A program made the position numbers and the translations under genes. The notes beneath the pieces were generated by a model. The model worked only from the letters and a program-made list of their open reading frames with translations, was not told the origin of the DNA and ran no database searches. A stretch of 18,420 nucleotides of DNA from JBBIOI01 sp037443425. Its GTDB lineage: Bacteria; Desulfobacterota; BSN033; UBA1163. Where the stretch lies: positions 1-18,420 of the forward strand of contig JBBIOI010000068.1 of NCBI GenBank assembly GCA_037443425.1. Reading direction: 5' to 3'. This document shows positions 1 to 8,745 of the stretch, piece after piece; position 1 is the first letter of the stretch; each line of letters opens with the position of its first letter.

Positions 1-1552
1 ATACTTTATTATTCCAGTTAATCGAGTTGGGTCAAAATTAACCCTTGCAATGGCGGATCCAAGTAATATTTTGGTAATAGATGAGATTAAATTTATGACA
101 GGTTTTAATGTTGAACCTGTTGTTGCGTCTGAAACTGAGATAGTTGATGCAATAAAGAAATATTACGGTGGTGGAGGAAATGTCGCAGGTTTAGGATCGA
201 TCAGTTTTAAGCCTGAGGATTATACATTAGATGATGAGAAGTCTTCTGGGACAAATAATGGAATCGCTTTAGAAGATGATATGGTCGATTTAGACGATTT
301 TGACAAATTAGTTCATGGTGCTGTTGAAAACATAGAGGTTATCGAAACCCAGCAGACTTCAACAGATGAAACAGTTGAAATCGAAGGCCCTATAATCAAG
401 ATAGTAAATGGGATTCTTATTAAGGCTATAAAGGTTGGTGCAAGTGATATCCACTTTGAGCCATATGAGAGGACATTTCGTGTTAGATACAGAATAGATG
501 GAGTCTTAAGACGTGAGATGTTACTTCCCATTCAGATAAAAAATGCCATAGTATCAAGATTAAAGATTATGGCTAAGCTTGATATCGCAGAGAAACGTCT
601 TCCCCAGGATGGAAGGATTAAGTTACGTCTCGGAAAAGGGAGGGAGATGGATTTTCGTGTTTCTACTATCCCTACCCTTTTTGGAGAAAAGGTTGTGTTA
701 AGATTATTAGATAAATCTGCCTTACAATTGGATATGACAAAACTTGGTTTTGAAGAATCTTCACTTGCTGATTTGAAAAACGCAATTCATAAGCCAGTTG
801 GAATGATCCTTGTAACAGGTCCTACTGGAAGTGGAAAGACTACAACACTCTATTCAGTCCTATCAGAATTAAATAAAGAAACAGAAAATATAATAACTGC
901 TGAAGACCCTATTGAATATAATTTCATGGGTATAAACCAGGTCCAAATGCATGAAGAGATTGGTCTTACTTTTGCGTCTGCGTTAAGGGCCTTTCTTCGA
1001 CAGGACCCTGATATAATCATGGTAGGTGAGATACGTGATTTTGAAACAGCTCAGATTGCTATCCAGGCAGCCCTTACAGGCCATTTAGTCTTAAGTACGG
1101 TCCATACAAATGATGCACCCGGCACGATTACAAGATTGATTGATATGGGAATAGAACCTTTTTTGATCTCTTCGGCGGTCATCCTGATTGTTGCTCAAAG
1201 GCTGGTTCGTAAAATCTGTATGGATTGTAGGGAACCCATAAAGGTACATCCTCAGCTCTTGATTGATTTAGGCATCCCGCCTGATGAAGTTAAAACCTTT
1301 CCGACTTTTAAAGGAAAGGGATGTCCAATCTGTAATAATACCGGTTATAAAGGACGTATTGGATTATATGAAGTTATGCCTATGAAAGAGGAGATAAAGG
1401 AACTTGTCCTTGCGCGTGCCTCAACCTCAGAGATTAAAAAGGAGGCTATAAGGCTTGGCATGAAAACCCTTAGACAGAGTGGAATTCTTAAGATTAAAGA
1501 GGGGATAACAACGATTGAAGAGGTCTTAAGAACAACAATGGATGATCGTTAA
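1..1552 (+). CDS. pilB: Type IV pilus extension ATPase PilB (5' partial)
   Basis: Hexameric cytoplasmic ATPase that powers pilus assembly with the PilC platform. The reading frame is open to the left edge (first whole codon at base 2). The in-frame residues before the ATG at 50 (YFIIPVNRVGSKLTLA) are typical of the GspE/PilB N-terminal domain, so that ATG is internal and the true start lies outside; about 50 residues are probably missing against a usual length near 565. Counting from the ATG at 50: end of the N-terminal domain, an acidic linker (about 60-100), Walker A GPTGSGKT at 257-264, a Walker B region containing DPDIIMVGEIRD, the conserved GHLVLSTVHTND segment, and the zinc-binding cysteines C390, C393, C425 and C428 seen in PilB/GspE but not PilT. 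pilT follows after 27 bp. The pilT-pilC-pilS-pilR context supports PilB over a type II secretion GspE. Confidence 0.95.
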   Translation, partial: YFIIPVNRVGSKLTLAMADPSNILVIDEIKFMTGFNVEPVVASETEIVDAIKKYYGGGGNVAGLGSISFKPEDYTLDDEKSSGTNNGIALEDDMVDLDDFDKLVHGAVENIEVIETQQTSTDETVEIEGPIIKIVNGILIKAIKVGASDIHFEPYERTFRVRYRIDGVLRREMLLPIQIKNAIVSRLKIMAKLDIAEKRLPQDGRIKLRLGKGREMDFRVSTIPTLFGEKVVLRLLDKSALQLDMTKLGFEESSLADLKNAIHKPVGMILVTGPTGSGKTTTLYSVLSELNKETENIITAEDPIEYNFMGINQVQMHEEIGLTFASALRAFLRQDPDIIMVGEIRDFETAQIAIQAALTGHLVLSTVHTNDAPGTITRLIDMGIEPFLISSAVILIVAQRLVRKICMDCREPIKVHPQLLIDLGIPPDEVKTFPTFKGKGCPICNNTGYKGRIGLYEVMPMKEEIKELVLARASTSEIKKEAIRLGMKTLRQSGILKIKEGITTIEEVLRTTMDDR

Positions 1553-1579
1553 TAAAAATATTTTAGAGAGGTAATAAAT

Positions 1580-2686
1580 ATGGTAGAGTTACAACAACTA
1601 CTTGAAGTAATGATTGAGAAAAAGGCATCCGATCTACATATCACAACAGGTGCTCCGCCACAATTTAGAATTGATGGTAGACTAACAAGCTTTGATAATA
1701 CTATCCTCACTGCAGCAGATACAAAAAGACTTTGCTATAGCGTTTTGACAGATGCACAGAGACATAGATTTGAAGAAGATTTAGAATTAGATTTTTCTTT
1801 TGGAATTAAAGGGCTAAGTCGTTTCAGAGGCAATATATATATGCAAAGAGGAGCAGTTGCAGGGGCATTCAGGGCAATCTCTTTCGACATCCTGAGCTTT
1901 TCAGAATTAGGAATCCCCCCTATCGTTAACGAATTGATTAAAAGACCAAAGGGATTGATTCTGGTTACTGGCCCGACTGGAACTGGAAAGTCTACAACAC
2001 TTGCAGCTATGATTGATAAAATAAATAATGAAAGAAGTGCGCATATAATTACGATTGAAGATCCTATCGAATTCTTACATAGACATAAAAAATCTATAGT
2101 AAATCAACGTGAGGTAAACTCTGATACAAAAAGTTTTGCATCTGCATTAAAGCATATCTTAAGGCAAGATCCAGATATCATCCTGATAGGTGAGATGAGG
2201 GACCTTGAAACCATTGAAGCAGCTCTTCTTACAGCAGAAACAGGGCACTTAACTTTTGCAACACTACATACCAATTCGTGCGTTGAGACGATCAATCGAA
2301 TTATTGATGTTTTCCCTCCATATCAACAAACTCAGATTAGGACTCAGCTATCATTTGTTCTTGAGGGTGTTCTTGCGCAGCAACTTATTCCTAAGATGGG
2401 TGGTAAAGGCCGGGCCCTTGCTATGGAAATTATGATTCCGAACGCTGCTATTCGTAACCTGATCCGTGAGGATAAAATTCAACAGATTTATTCACTGATG
2501 CAGGTCGGGCAGGCAAAATTCGGGATGCAAACTATGAATCAAGCCCTCCTTTCTCTTGTGGAACGACACATCATATCTGTTGAAGATGCTATGGAGCGTA
2601 GCCATAACCTGGAGGAGTTTAAACAGATGCTTTCTACATCTAATATACTTCAGGGTAAAAAAGATAAATTTTTAAAAACAGGATAA
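1580..2686 (+). CDS. pilT: Type IV pilus retraction ATPase PilT
   Basis: Cytoplasmic hexameric ATPase that drives pilus depolymerisation and so twitching motility. At 368 aa it is slightly longer than the usual 345-370. Visible: an N-terminal PAS-like region (1-100), Walker A GPTGTGKST starting at residue 131, a Walker B region (DPDIILIGEMRD), the His-box stretch GHLTFATLHTN, and near the C-terminus AIRNLIRE, the signature that separates PilT retraction motors from PilB/GspE. The four zinc-binding cysteines of PilB are absent, as expected. The ATG at 1580 is preceded by a good Shine-Dalgarno sequence (GAGAGG). It lies 27 bp after pilB and 22 bp before pilC, so the three are probably co-transcribed. 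The identification is secure; PilU-type paralogues usually lack the exact AIRNLIRE motif. Confidence 0.96.
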   Translation: MVELQQLLEVMIEKKASDLHITTGAPPQFRIDGRLTSFDNTILTAADTKRLCYSVLTDAQRHRFEEDLELDFSFGIKGLSRFRGNIYMQRGAVAGAFRAISFDILSFSELGIPPIVNELIKRPKGLILVTGPTGTGKSTTLAAMIDKINNERSAHIITIEDPIEFLHRHKKSIVNQREVNSDTKSFASALKHILRQDPDIILIGEMRDLETIEAALLTAETGHLTFATLHTNSCVETINRIIDVFPPYQQTQIRTQLSFVLEGVLAQQLIPKMGGKGRALAMEIMIPNAAIRNLIREDKIQQIYSLMQVGQAKFGMQTMNQALLSLVERHIISVEDAMERSHNLEEFKQMLSTSNILQGKKDKFLKTG

Positions 2687-2708
2687 ATTAATTTGAAAGG
2701 AAAAAAAT

Positions 2709-3917
2709 ATGCCAGTATATAAATGGGAAGGAAAAACACTTAAAGGAATTATAAAGAAAGGGGAAACAGAGGCACCAAGTGAATCCGCTTTACGTATCCA
2801 CTTAAGGCAACAAAATATAATCCCAACAAAGATTGTTGCAAAAGGGAAAGAAATAAAAATCTCCCTTCCTTTTAAAAAGAAGGTTAAACAAAGGTCTATT
2901 GCCATCTTTACAAGACAACTTGCCACCATGATCGATGCAGGATTGCCACTTGTACAGTCGTTGGAGGTCCTTGCATCACAACAGGAAAACAAGACCTTCA
3001 GAAATATTATTCGAGAAATCAGAGAGGATGTTGAAAGCGGTTCAACTTTTGCCGGAGCCCTTAAAAAGCATCCCTCAACATTTAATGAATTATATACAAA
3101 TCTTGTAGTTGCAGGAGAAGAAGGGGGTATATTAGATAGCATTCTTACGCGTTTAGCTAATTATATTGAAAAGGCTGAGGCATTAAAAAAGAAGATTAAA
3201 TCTGCCCTTGTCTATCCTTCTGTAATCGTTGGGGTTGCTATCATAGTTGTTATGATTCTTATGATATTTGTCATTCCAGTATTTGAAACCATGTTTAGAT
3301 CAGCAGGCCAAACATTGCCTCTTCCAACCCTTATTGTTGTTACCTTAAGTAAGTTAATAAAGAAATATATTATTATTGTTATACCTGCTGTCATTTTACT
3401 CTTTTACGCATTAAGAAAATATTATCAGACTGAAAACGGTAAAACCCTAATCGATCGTCTCCTCTTAAAACTTCCTGTTTTTGGGCCATTATTTCAAAAA
3501 GTATCTGTGGCTCGATTTTCAAGGACTCTGGGTACACTTGTCAGTAGTGGAGTGCCTATTTTGGATGGACTTGCAATTGTCTCAAAAACCTCTGGGAATA
3601 AAACCATTGAGAAGGCAATCCTAAATGCAAGGGCAAGTATTCGTGAAGGAGAAACAATTGCAGAACCTCTTGGTAGAAGTGGGGTCTTTCCTCCTATGGT
3701 TATTCAAATGGTATCGGTTGGTGAGTCAACCGGTGCCCTTGATTCTATGCTCTCAAAGATTGCTGACTTTTATGAGGAAGAGGTAGATGTGGCAGTAGGA
3801 AATCTTACATCCCTTCTTGAACCCTTCCTTATGATTTTCTTAGGTGTAGTTATAGGAGGCGTTGTTATATCCATGTATCTTCCTATCTTCCAGATGGCTT
3901 CAGCGATTGGGGGATAA
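2709..3917 (+). CDS. pilC: Type IV pilus inner-membrane platform protein PilC
   Basis: Polytopic inner-membrane protein on which the PilB and PilT motors act to insert or remove pilin subunits. At 402 aa it has the usual family length. It contains two T2SSF domains (about 67-190 and 270-393), each with the characteristic start: FTRQLATMIDAGLPL in the first and FSRTLGTLVSSGVPI in the second. Predicted transmembrane helices lie near 168-193, 217-236 and 371-391. The motif ALVYPSVIVG before the first helix and LLEPFLMIFLG before the last are family hallmarks. The ATG at 2709 follows GAAAGGA. It sits 22 bp after pilT and only 2 bp before pilS. The protein would also resemble GspF, but the pilB-pilT neighbours (retraction ATPase present) make it PilC. 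Confidence 0.96.
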   Translation: MPVYKWEGKTLKGIIKKGETEAPSESALRIHLRQQNIIPTKIVAKGKEIKISLPFKKKVKQRSIAIFTRQLATMIDAGLPLVQSLEVLASQQENKTFRNIIREIREDVESGSTFAGALKKHPSTFNELYTNLVVAGEEGGILDSILTRLANYIEKAEALKKKIKSALVYPSVIVGVAIIVVMILMIFVIPVFETMFRSAGQTLPLPTLIVVTLSKLIKKYIIIVIPAVILLFYALRKYYQTENGKTLIDRLLLKLPVFGPLFQKVSVARFSRTLGTLVSSGVPILDGLAIVSKTSGNKTIEKAILNARASIREGETIAEPLGRSGVFPPMVIQMVSVGESTGALDSMLSKIADFYEEEVDVAVGNLTSLLEPFLMIFLGVVIGGVVISMYLPIFQMASAIGG

Positions 3918-3919
3918 GA

Positions 3920-5593
3920 ATGCTGAAAAATGTTAAGGGCTTAATGTTATGTAGAATTATTATTCTAACTTTGCTCCTTGCCATTACATTCATTTTTCAG
4001 ATTTCTGAAAAGAAATACTTCTTTATAAACCTGAATAACAATTTTTATTATTTTATAAGCCTTTTTTATCTCGTTACAATATTTTATGCCATATACCTTA
4101 GAAAGGTAAAGGACCTTGGGAGATTCACATTTATCCAAATATTCATCGATCATCTTTTTATAACTGGTCTTATCTATTTTACTGGTGGAAAGGAAAGCTT
4201 CTTCCCTATAGCCTATATTTTCTCGATCATCGGGAGTAGTATTATCTTCTATAAACGCGGGGCTTTCTTTTTTGCATCTCTTTCCTCTCTGCTTTATAGT
4301 TTACTATTACTACTTCAGCTCAATAATTGGATTAACCCAGCTGGAGAATACTATTTTTACGAAGGAAGCCAGATATTTTATTCGCTGATTATATATATCG
4401 CTACATTCTATATCGTTGCATTTTTAAGCAGTACAATCTCCGAAGAGTTAAAAAAGAAGAAAAAAGAACTCTCCCAGAAGCAAGCAGATTACCATCAACT
4501 TGAAAATTTTAATAGAAATATAATCCAGAGCTTGGATAGCGGTCTTTTGACTATAAACCTTGAAGGAAGAATTAATTTTTTAAATAAGACTGCAGAAAAG
4601 ATTTTAAATCGACGAGCAGAAGAGTTGATGAATATTTCAATTGATACTCTTTTCCCAGGCATAAATGGAATCATTAATGAATTAAGAAAAGATGATTCTT
4701 CTTTTATGCCTGATTATCATCGGTATGAGATTCAATTAAATGGTCATGATGGTAAAAAGACATATTTAGGCTTTTCCATATCGCCACTTACCGGACCGGA
4801 TGGAGCCATGATTGGATATACATTAATCTTTCAAGACATCACTAAATTCAAGGAAATGGAAGAGCAGATTAAAAGGGTTGATAAGATGGCAGCCATAGGA
4901 CTTCTTGCTGCTGGGATGGCACATGAGATAAGAAATCCTCTTGCCTCATTAAGTGGGTCTATTCAAATGTTGAAGTCAGAACTTCAATTAAACAACTATC
5001 AAAAAAATTTGATGGATATTGTTCTAAGAGAATCAGAAAGGCTGAATCAGTTAATAACGGATTTCTTACTTTTTGCTCAACCCCCTCAGACCCATAAATC
5101 ACTTTGTGAGATTTGGAAGATTATTGAAGAAACAGTAGAACTCTTTAAACATTCGCCTTTTTTCCGGGAAACTATCAGGATTAAGAATGATTTCTCTAAT
5201 ATGAATATTAAAGCAATGATTGACCCTAACCAAATGAAACAAGTATTATGGAATCTACTTACAAATGCAGCCCAATCTATAACAGATGGGGGAGAGATAA
5301 AAATCCGATTACAGGAGTACAGTAAAAAACTGATTGACAATCTATATCCTCCTTCTGGAAAAAGTGTTGATGGTGATAAATGGATCGTAATCTCTGTGAG
5401 TGATTCTGGTAAGGGTATTCCGAAAGAAAACAGGGAAAAGATTTTTGAACCTTTCTTTACCACTAAAGAGGGTGGAACGGGATTGGGTTTATCAATAGTC
5501 CACAAAATCGTAGAGAATCACAATGGTCTAATAAAAGTGGAGAGTGAATTGGGTAAAGGTTCCACATTTAGCATTTTTTTACCATATACCTAA
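3920..5593 (+). CDS. pilS: Membrane sensor histidine kinase PilS
   Basis: Sensor kinase expected to phosphorylate PilR, encoded next. It has 557 aa. The N-terminal 175 residues are very hydrophobic, with about six transmembrane helices as in known PilS proteins. A charged coiled-coil-like linker follows (about 175-200), then a PAS domain (about 200-310) and a HisKA domain with the phospho-acceptor H335 in MAHEIRNPLASL. The HATPase domain has an N box (QVLWNLLTNAAQS, about 440-455), G1 (DSGKGIP) and G2 (GGTGLGLSI). All catalytic motifs look intact. The ATG is 2 bp after the pilC stop, and the GGGGGA at the end of pilC serves as Shine-Dalgarno, suggesting translational coupling. In characterised species PilS senses pilin in the inner membrane; here the signal is inferred only from family and position. 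An NtrB-type kinase is the alternative, but the six-helix N-terminus and neighbours favour PilS. Confidence 0.9.
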   Translation: MLKNVKGLMLCRIIILTLLLAITFIFQISEKKYFFINLNNNFYYFISLFYLVTIFYAIYLRKVKDLGRFTFIQIFIDHLFITGLIYFTGGKESFFPIAYIFSIIGSSIIFYKRGAFFFASLSSLLYSLLLLLQLNNWINPAGEYYFYEGSQIFYSLIIYIATFYIVAFLSSTISEELKKKKKELSQKQADYHQLENFNRNIIQSLDSGLLTINLEGRINFLNKTAEKILNRRAEELMNISIDTLFPGINGIINELRKDDSSFMPDYHRYEIQLNGHDGKKTYLGFSISPLTGPDGAMIGYTLIFQDITKFKEMEEQIKRVDKMAAIGLLAAGMAHEIRNPLASLSGSIQMLKSELQLNNYQKNLMDIVLRESERLNQLITDFLLFAQPPQTHKSLCEIWKIIEETVELFKHSPFFRETIRIKNDFSNMNIKAMIDPNQMKQVLWNLLTNAAQSITDGGEIKIRLQEYSKKLIDNLYPPSGKSVDGDKWIVISVSDSGKGIPKENREKIFEPFFTTKEGGTGLGLSIVHKIVENHNGLIKVESELGKGSTFSIFLPYT

Positions 5594-5615
5594 ATAAATT
5601 TTTGAGGTTTTTATA

Positions 5616-7007
5616 ATGGCTTACGAAAAGATACTTGTAGCTGATGATGAGCAGAGCATGAGAGAATTTCTCGATATCATGCTAAGTAAGGAGGGATATA
5701 AAGTCACTTTGGCATCAAATGGAGAAGAAGTCTTAAGGCTGATAGAAAATGATATCTTTGACCTTGCTCTCCTGGATATAAGAATGCCAAGGATTGATGG
5801 AATCACAGCCTTAAAAAAGATTAAGGATGCCTCACCAGAAACAGTTGTCATCATGATTACTGCATACGCATCAACCGATACAGCCATAAAGGCTATGAAG
5901 GAAGGGGCTTATGATTATATTACAAAACCTTTTAAAATAGAAGAGATAAAACTTATCATAAAAAATGCCCTCGAAAAAAGAAGTCTGCAAAGTGAGAATA
6001 TATTATTAAAAAAGGTAGTGAGAGATCGTTTTCATTTTGAGAATATTATTGGACAGAGTCCCAAAATGATGGCAATATACGAACTTTTGGAGAAGGTATC
6101 ACCTACAAAGACAAATATATTAATTACCGGTGAGAGCGGAACGGGAAAAGAATTGGTCGCAAAGGCAATACACTTTAACAGCCCTCGAAAGGATAAACCA
6201 TTTGTAACACTTAATTGTGGTGCGATTCCAGAAGCCCTTATTGAAAGTGAACTCTTTGGACATATGAAAGGCGCTTTTACTGATGCAATATCAACCAAAA
6301 AGGGACTTTTTGAAATAGCTGATGGTGGTACAATTTTTTTAGATGAAATTAGTGAATTACCACTTCTGATGCAAGTCAAACTCCTAAGGGTTCTTCAAGA
6401 CAAAGAGTTTAAAAGAGTTGGAGGAACAGAGGATATAAAAGTAGATGTAAGGATTATATCTGCAACCAATAAAGACCTTGAAGAGGCGGTTCGTGAAAAG
6501 AAATTCCGTGAAGATCTCTTTTATCGCCTTAATGTCATACAGATTAAACTACCACCTTTACGTGAAAGAAAAGAGGATATCCCGCTGCTTGCAGAACATT
6601 TTTTAAAAAAGTATAGCCAGGAATTAAATAAGAATATCTCAAGGATATCTCCAGATGCACTTCGAATACTTCTCAATTATGATTACCCCGGTAATGTAAG
6701 GGAGCTTCAGAATATTATTGAAAGGGCAGTCGCCCTCGAGACAAGTGAAGAGTTAACGCCAAAAAATTTAAATTCATATATAGAAGACCAACTTCCAACA
6801 AAGAAGATACCGTTTGATCTCGAAATTCCTAACGAAGGAATCGATCTTGAAAGGTTTGTTTCAGATATTGAAAAAACCTTGATTTTAAAGGCATTGGATA
6901 AGACAAAAGGTATTAAAAAGAAGGCTGCTGAACTACTCCACATTAACTTTAGATCGATGCGTTACAGATTGGAGAAATATGGATTAGATTATAACGAAAA
7001 TTCTTAA
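5616..7007 (+). CDS. pilR: Sigma-54-dependent response regulator PilR
   Basis: Enhancer-binding transcription activator partnered with PilS; in known systems it switches on pilA transcription by RNA polymerase with sigma-54. At 463 aa it has a receiver domain (1-120, acidic pocket D10/D11, phosphorylation site D54, conserved TAYAS and K-P near 106-107). The AAA+ domain (about 143-370) has Walker A GESGTGKE at 172-179 and a Walker B region (GGTIFLDEI). The C-terminal Fis-type helix-turn-helix (about 420-460) contains NFRSMRYRLEKYGL, close to the PilR hallmark FRS-RYRL. The sigma-54 contact loop reads GAFTDA (219-224) instead of GAFTGA. The ATG at 5616 follows TTGAGG. It lies 22 bp after pilS and ends 2 bp from the convergent mutL stop. 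No pilin gene follows. Confidence 0.92.
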   Translation: MAYEKILVADDEQSMREFLDIMLSKEGYKVTLASNGEEVLRLIENDIFDLALLDIRMPRIDGITALKKIKDASPETVVIMITAYASTDTAIKAMKEGAYDYITKPFKIEEIKLIIKNALEKRSLQSENILLKKVVRDRFHFENIIGQSPKMMAIYELLEKVSPTKTNILITGESGTGKELVAKAIHFNSPRKDKPFVTLNCGAIPEALIESELFGHMKGAFTDAISTKKGLFEIADGGTIFLDEISELPLLMQVKLLRVLQDKEFKRVGGTEDIKVDVRIISATNKDLEEAVREKKFREDLFYRLNVIQIKLPPLRERKEDIPLLAEHFLKKYSQELNKNISRISPDALRILLNYDYPGNVRELQNIIERAVALETSEELTPKNLNSYIEDQLPTKKIPFDLEIPNEGIDLERFVSDIEKTLILKALDKTKGIKKKAAELLHINFRSMRYRLEKYGLDYNENS

Positions 7008-7009
7008 TT

Positions 7010-8734
7010 TTACTTCCTCTTAAATTCTTTATCGAGCTCTTCTATTGGAAATGAAAAAAAGATTGGCCTACCATGAGGACATGTGGAGTCTCTACCAAGC
7101 GTGGATAACATTTTAAGCAGTTCTTCTATCTCTTCCTTCCTCAATATTGAGTTAGCCCTGATAGCAGAATGGCAAGAAATGGTTGTAAGGATATTATTTA
7201 TAATTTCTTTACCCTTATTCTTTATATCGAAATGGATAAGATCATCTATTATCTCTCTTAAAATCTTTTTAACCTCTGTTAATTTTATAAAAGAAGGGAT
7301 AGAACAGATGCTATAAAGCCTATCACCAATCTGCTCAATCTCAAACCCTATATCTAAAATTGTATCCTTTATGTTTTCAAGTATGAAAGATTCTTCGGTA
7401 GAAAGTTCTATCTGAACTGGGATAAGTAGTTTTTCTTTTTTAACAAGGCTTTCATTATAATCTTTTTTTAATTTTTCAAAAATAATCCTCTCATGTGCTG
7501 CATGTTGATCAATAAAAATTAACTCCCCTTCACCTTCACACAGAATATATGTTCCCTTTATTTGACAGAGAGGATGAAATCTATGTGCCCTTTCTAAGGT
7601 TATCTCCCTTTGAAATATTTCTCCATCTTCTACTGATTGATATCCCCTAACGGGTTCTTTTATCTCATAGGGTTTCTCATTAAAATCGAAACAAGAATCT
7701 TCTTTCCATACTTTAATTTCATAATCACTTGTGGATTTATTCAATTCCTCTTCTAATGTCATCTCTATTGCGGAAAAGATAGAATTAAAGACTTTTTCGG
7801 AATCCTTAAATTTTACCTCTGTCTTTGTTGGATGAACATTAACATCAATTTTTGAAGGAGGTAGATTTAAAAAGAGAATTACGATAGGATACTTTCCCGG
7901 TCCTATTCGATGACGATAGACTTCATTTATTGCTCTATAAATTATACGATCTTTTATAAATCTATTATTTACGTATAAATAAATCCAGTCAGAAGTTGAT
8001 TTAGAAATCACGGGAAGACTTATAAAACCAGAAAGCTCAATATCTTCATTTTTATATTCAACTCTCTTTAAGTGGCTATATATATCTTTCCCCATTATTG
8101 CTTCTATTCTAACTAAAAGAGATTCTGTCTTAGGATATTCGTAAACCATTTTACCATCATGAATAAGCTTAAACGATATGGACGGAAAAGAAAGGCTTAA
8201 CCTCAGGAATTGATTTAGTATATTACGTAATTCTGATTGAATCGATTTAAGAAATTTCCTCTTTACAGGAATGTTATAAAAAAGGTCTTTGACCAAAACT
8301 TCAGTTCCTACAGGACAACCTACTTCAGAGATAGATTTTATTTCTCCTCCCTCACATATAACTTTAGTTCCAATAATCGAATCCTTCACACGTGTTATAA
8401 TAATCATACGCGAAACAGCAGCAATACTTGGAAGGGCTTCTCCTCTAAATCCGAGTGTTTTTATTGAATAAAGGTCCTCTAATCTTCTAATTTTACTTGT
8501 TGCATATCTTTTAAGTGCAAGCGGGACATCTTCAGGATAAATCCCTTCCCCATCATCTATAACTCGTATAAGCTCTTGTCCTCCAGACTTTAATTCAACT
8601 ATTATCTCTGAACTATTTGCGTCGATGGAGTTTTCTATTAATTCTTTTACTACAGAGGCAGGTCTTTCGATAACTTCGCCTGCAGCAATAGATTGAGAGA
8701 TATCTTCGGGTAAGAGATTAATCTTTTTAGGCAT
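7010..8734 (-). CDS. mutL: DNA mismatch repair protein MutL, endonuclease type
   Basis: Mismatch repair ATPase that links MutS recognition to strand incision. At 574 aa it has the N-terminal GHKL ATPase: the general-base glutamate E31 and Mg-binding N35 in VVKELIENSIDA, DDGEGI, and TLGFRGEALPSIAA. A less conserved linker follows (about 330-385). The C-terminal dimerisation/endonuclease domain has the metal-binding DQHA-x2-E-x4-E motif (D409 to E420), SCHSAIRA, and CPHGRP near the C-terminus. This marks a nicking MutL, as in bacteria without MutH/Dam-directed repair. The start is the ATG at 8734, giving the standard MPKKINLLPEDI opening. It begins 11 bp after accA with only a weak, distant Shine-Dalgarno (AGAAGG inside the accA end), so coupled translation is likely. 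mutS is not in the window. It is the last gene of the minus-strand run. Confidence 0.97.
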   Translation of the reverse strand: MPKKINLLPEDISQSIAAGEVIERPASVVKELIENSIDANSSEIIVELKSGGQELIRVIDDGEGIYPEDVPLALKRYATSKIRRLEDLYSIKTLGFRGEALPSIAAVSRMIIITRVKDSIIGTKVICEGGEIKSISEVGCPVGTEVLVKDLFYNIPVKRKFLKSIQSELRNILNQFLRLSLSFPSISFKLIHDGKMVYEYPKTESLLVRIEAIMGKDIYSHLKRVEYKNEDIELSGFISLPVISKSTSDWIYLYVNNRFIKDRIIYRAINEVYRHRIGPGKYPIVILFLNLPPSKIDVNVHPTKTEVKFKDSEKVFNSIFSAIEMTLEEELNKSTSDYEIKVWKEDSCFDFNEKPYEIKEPVRGYQSVEDGEIFQREITLERAHRFHPLCQIKGTYILCEGEGELIFIDQHAAHERIIFEKLKKDYNESLVKKEKLLIPVQIELSTEESFILENIKDTILDIGFEIEQIGDRLYSICSIPSFIKLTEVKKILREIIDDLIHFDIKNKGKEIINNILTTISCHSAIRANSILRKEEIEELLKMLSTLGRDSTCPHGRPIFFSFPIEELDKEFKRK

Positions 8735-8745
8735 AAATTTGAATT

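Noticed and set aside
50..52. ATG as the start of pilB
   Set aside because: The frame continues to the left edge with residues typical of the family N-domain, so this ATG is internal.
2672..3142. 156-codon open frame on the minus strand
   Set aside because: Lies antisense to pilC, shows no recognisable domain, and pilC is conserved across the whole stretch.
5086..5505. 139-codon open frame on the minus strand
   Set aside because: Antisense to the kinase domain of pilS; no domain or ribosome site.
6032..6379. 115-codon open frame on the minus strand
   Set aside because: Antisense to the AAA+ domain of pilR; no recognisable domain.
6997..7011. Perfect AAAATT-ctt-AATTTT inverted repeat at the pilR/mutL junction
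   Set aside because: The stem is only six A:T pairs with a 3-nt loop and no G:C, too weak for an intrinsic terminator and expected by chance in AT-rich DNA.
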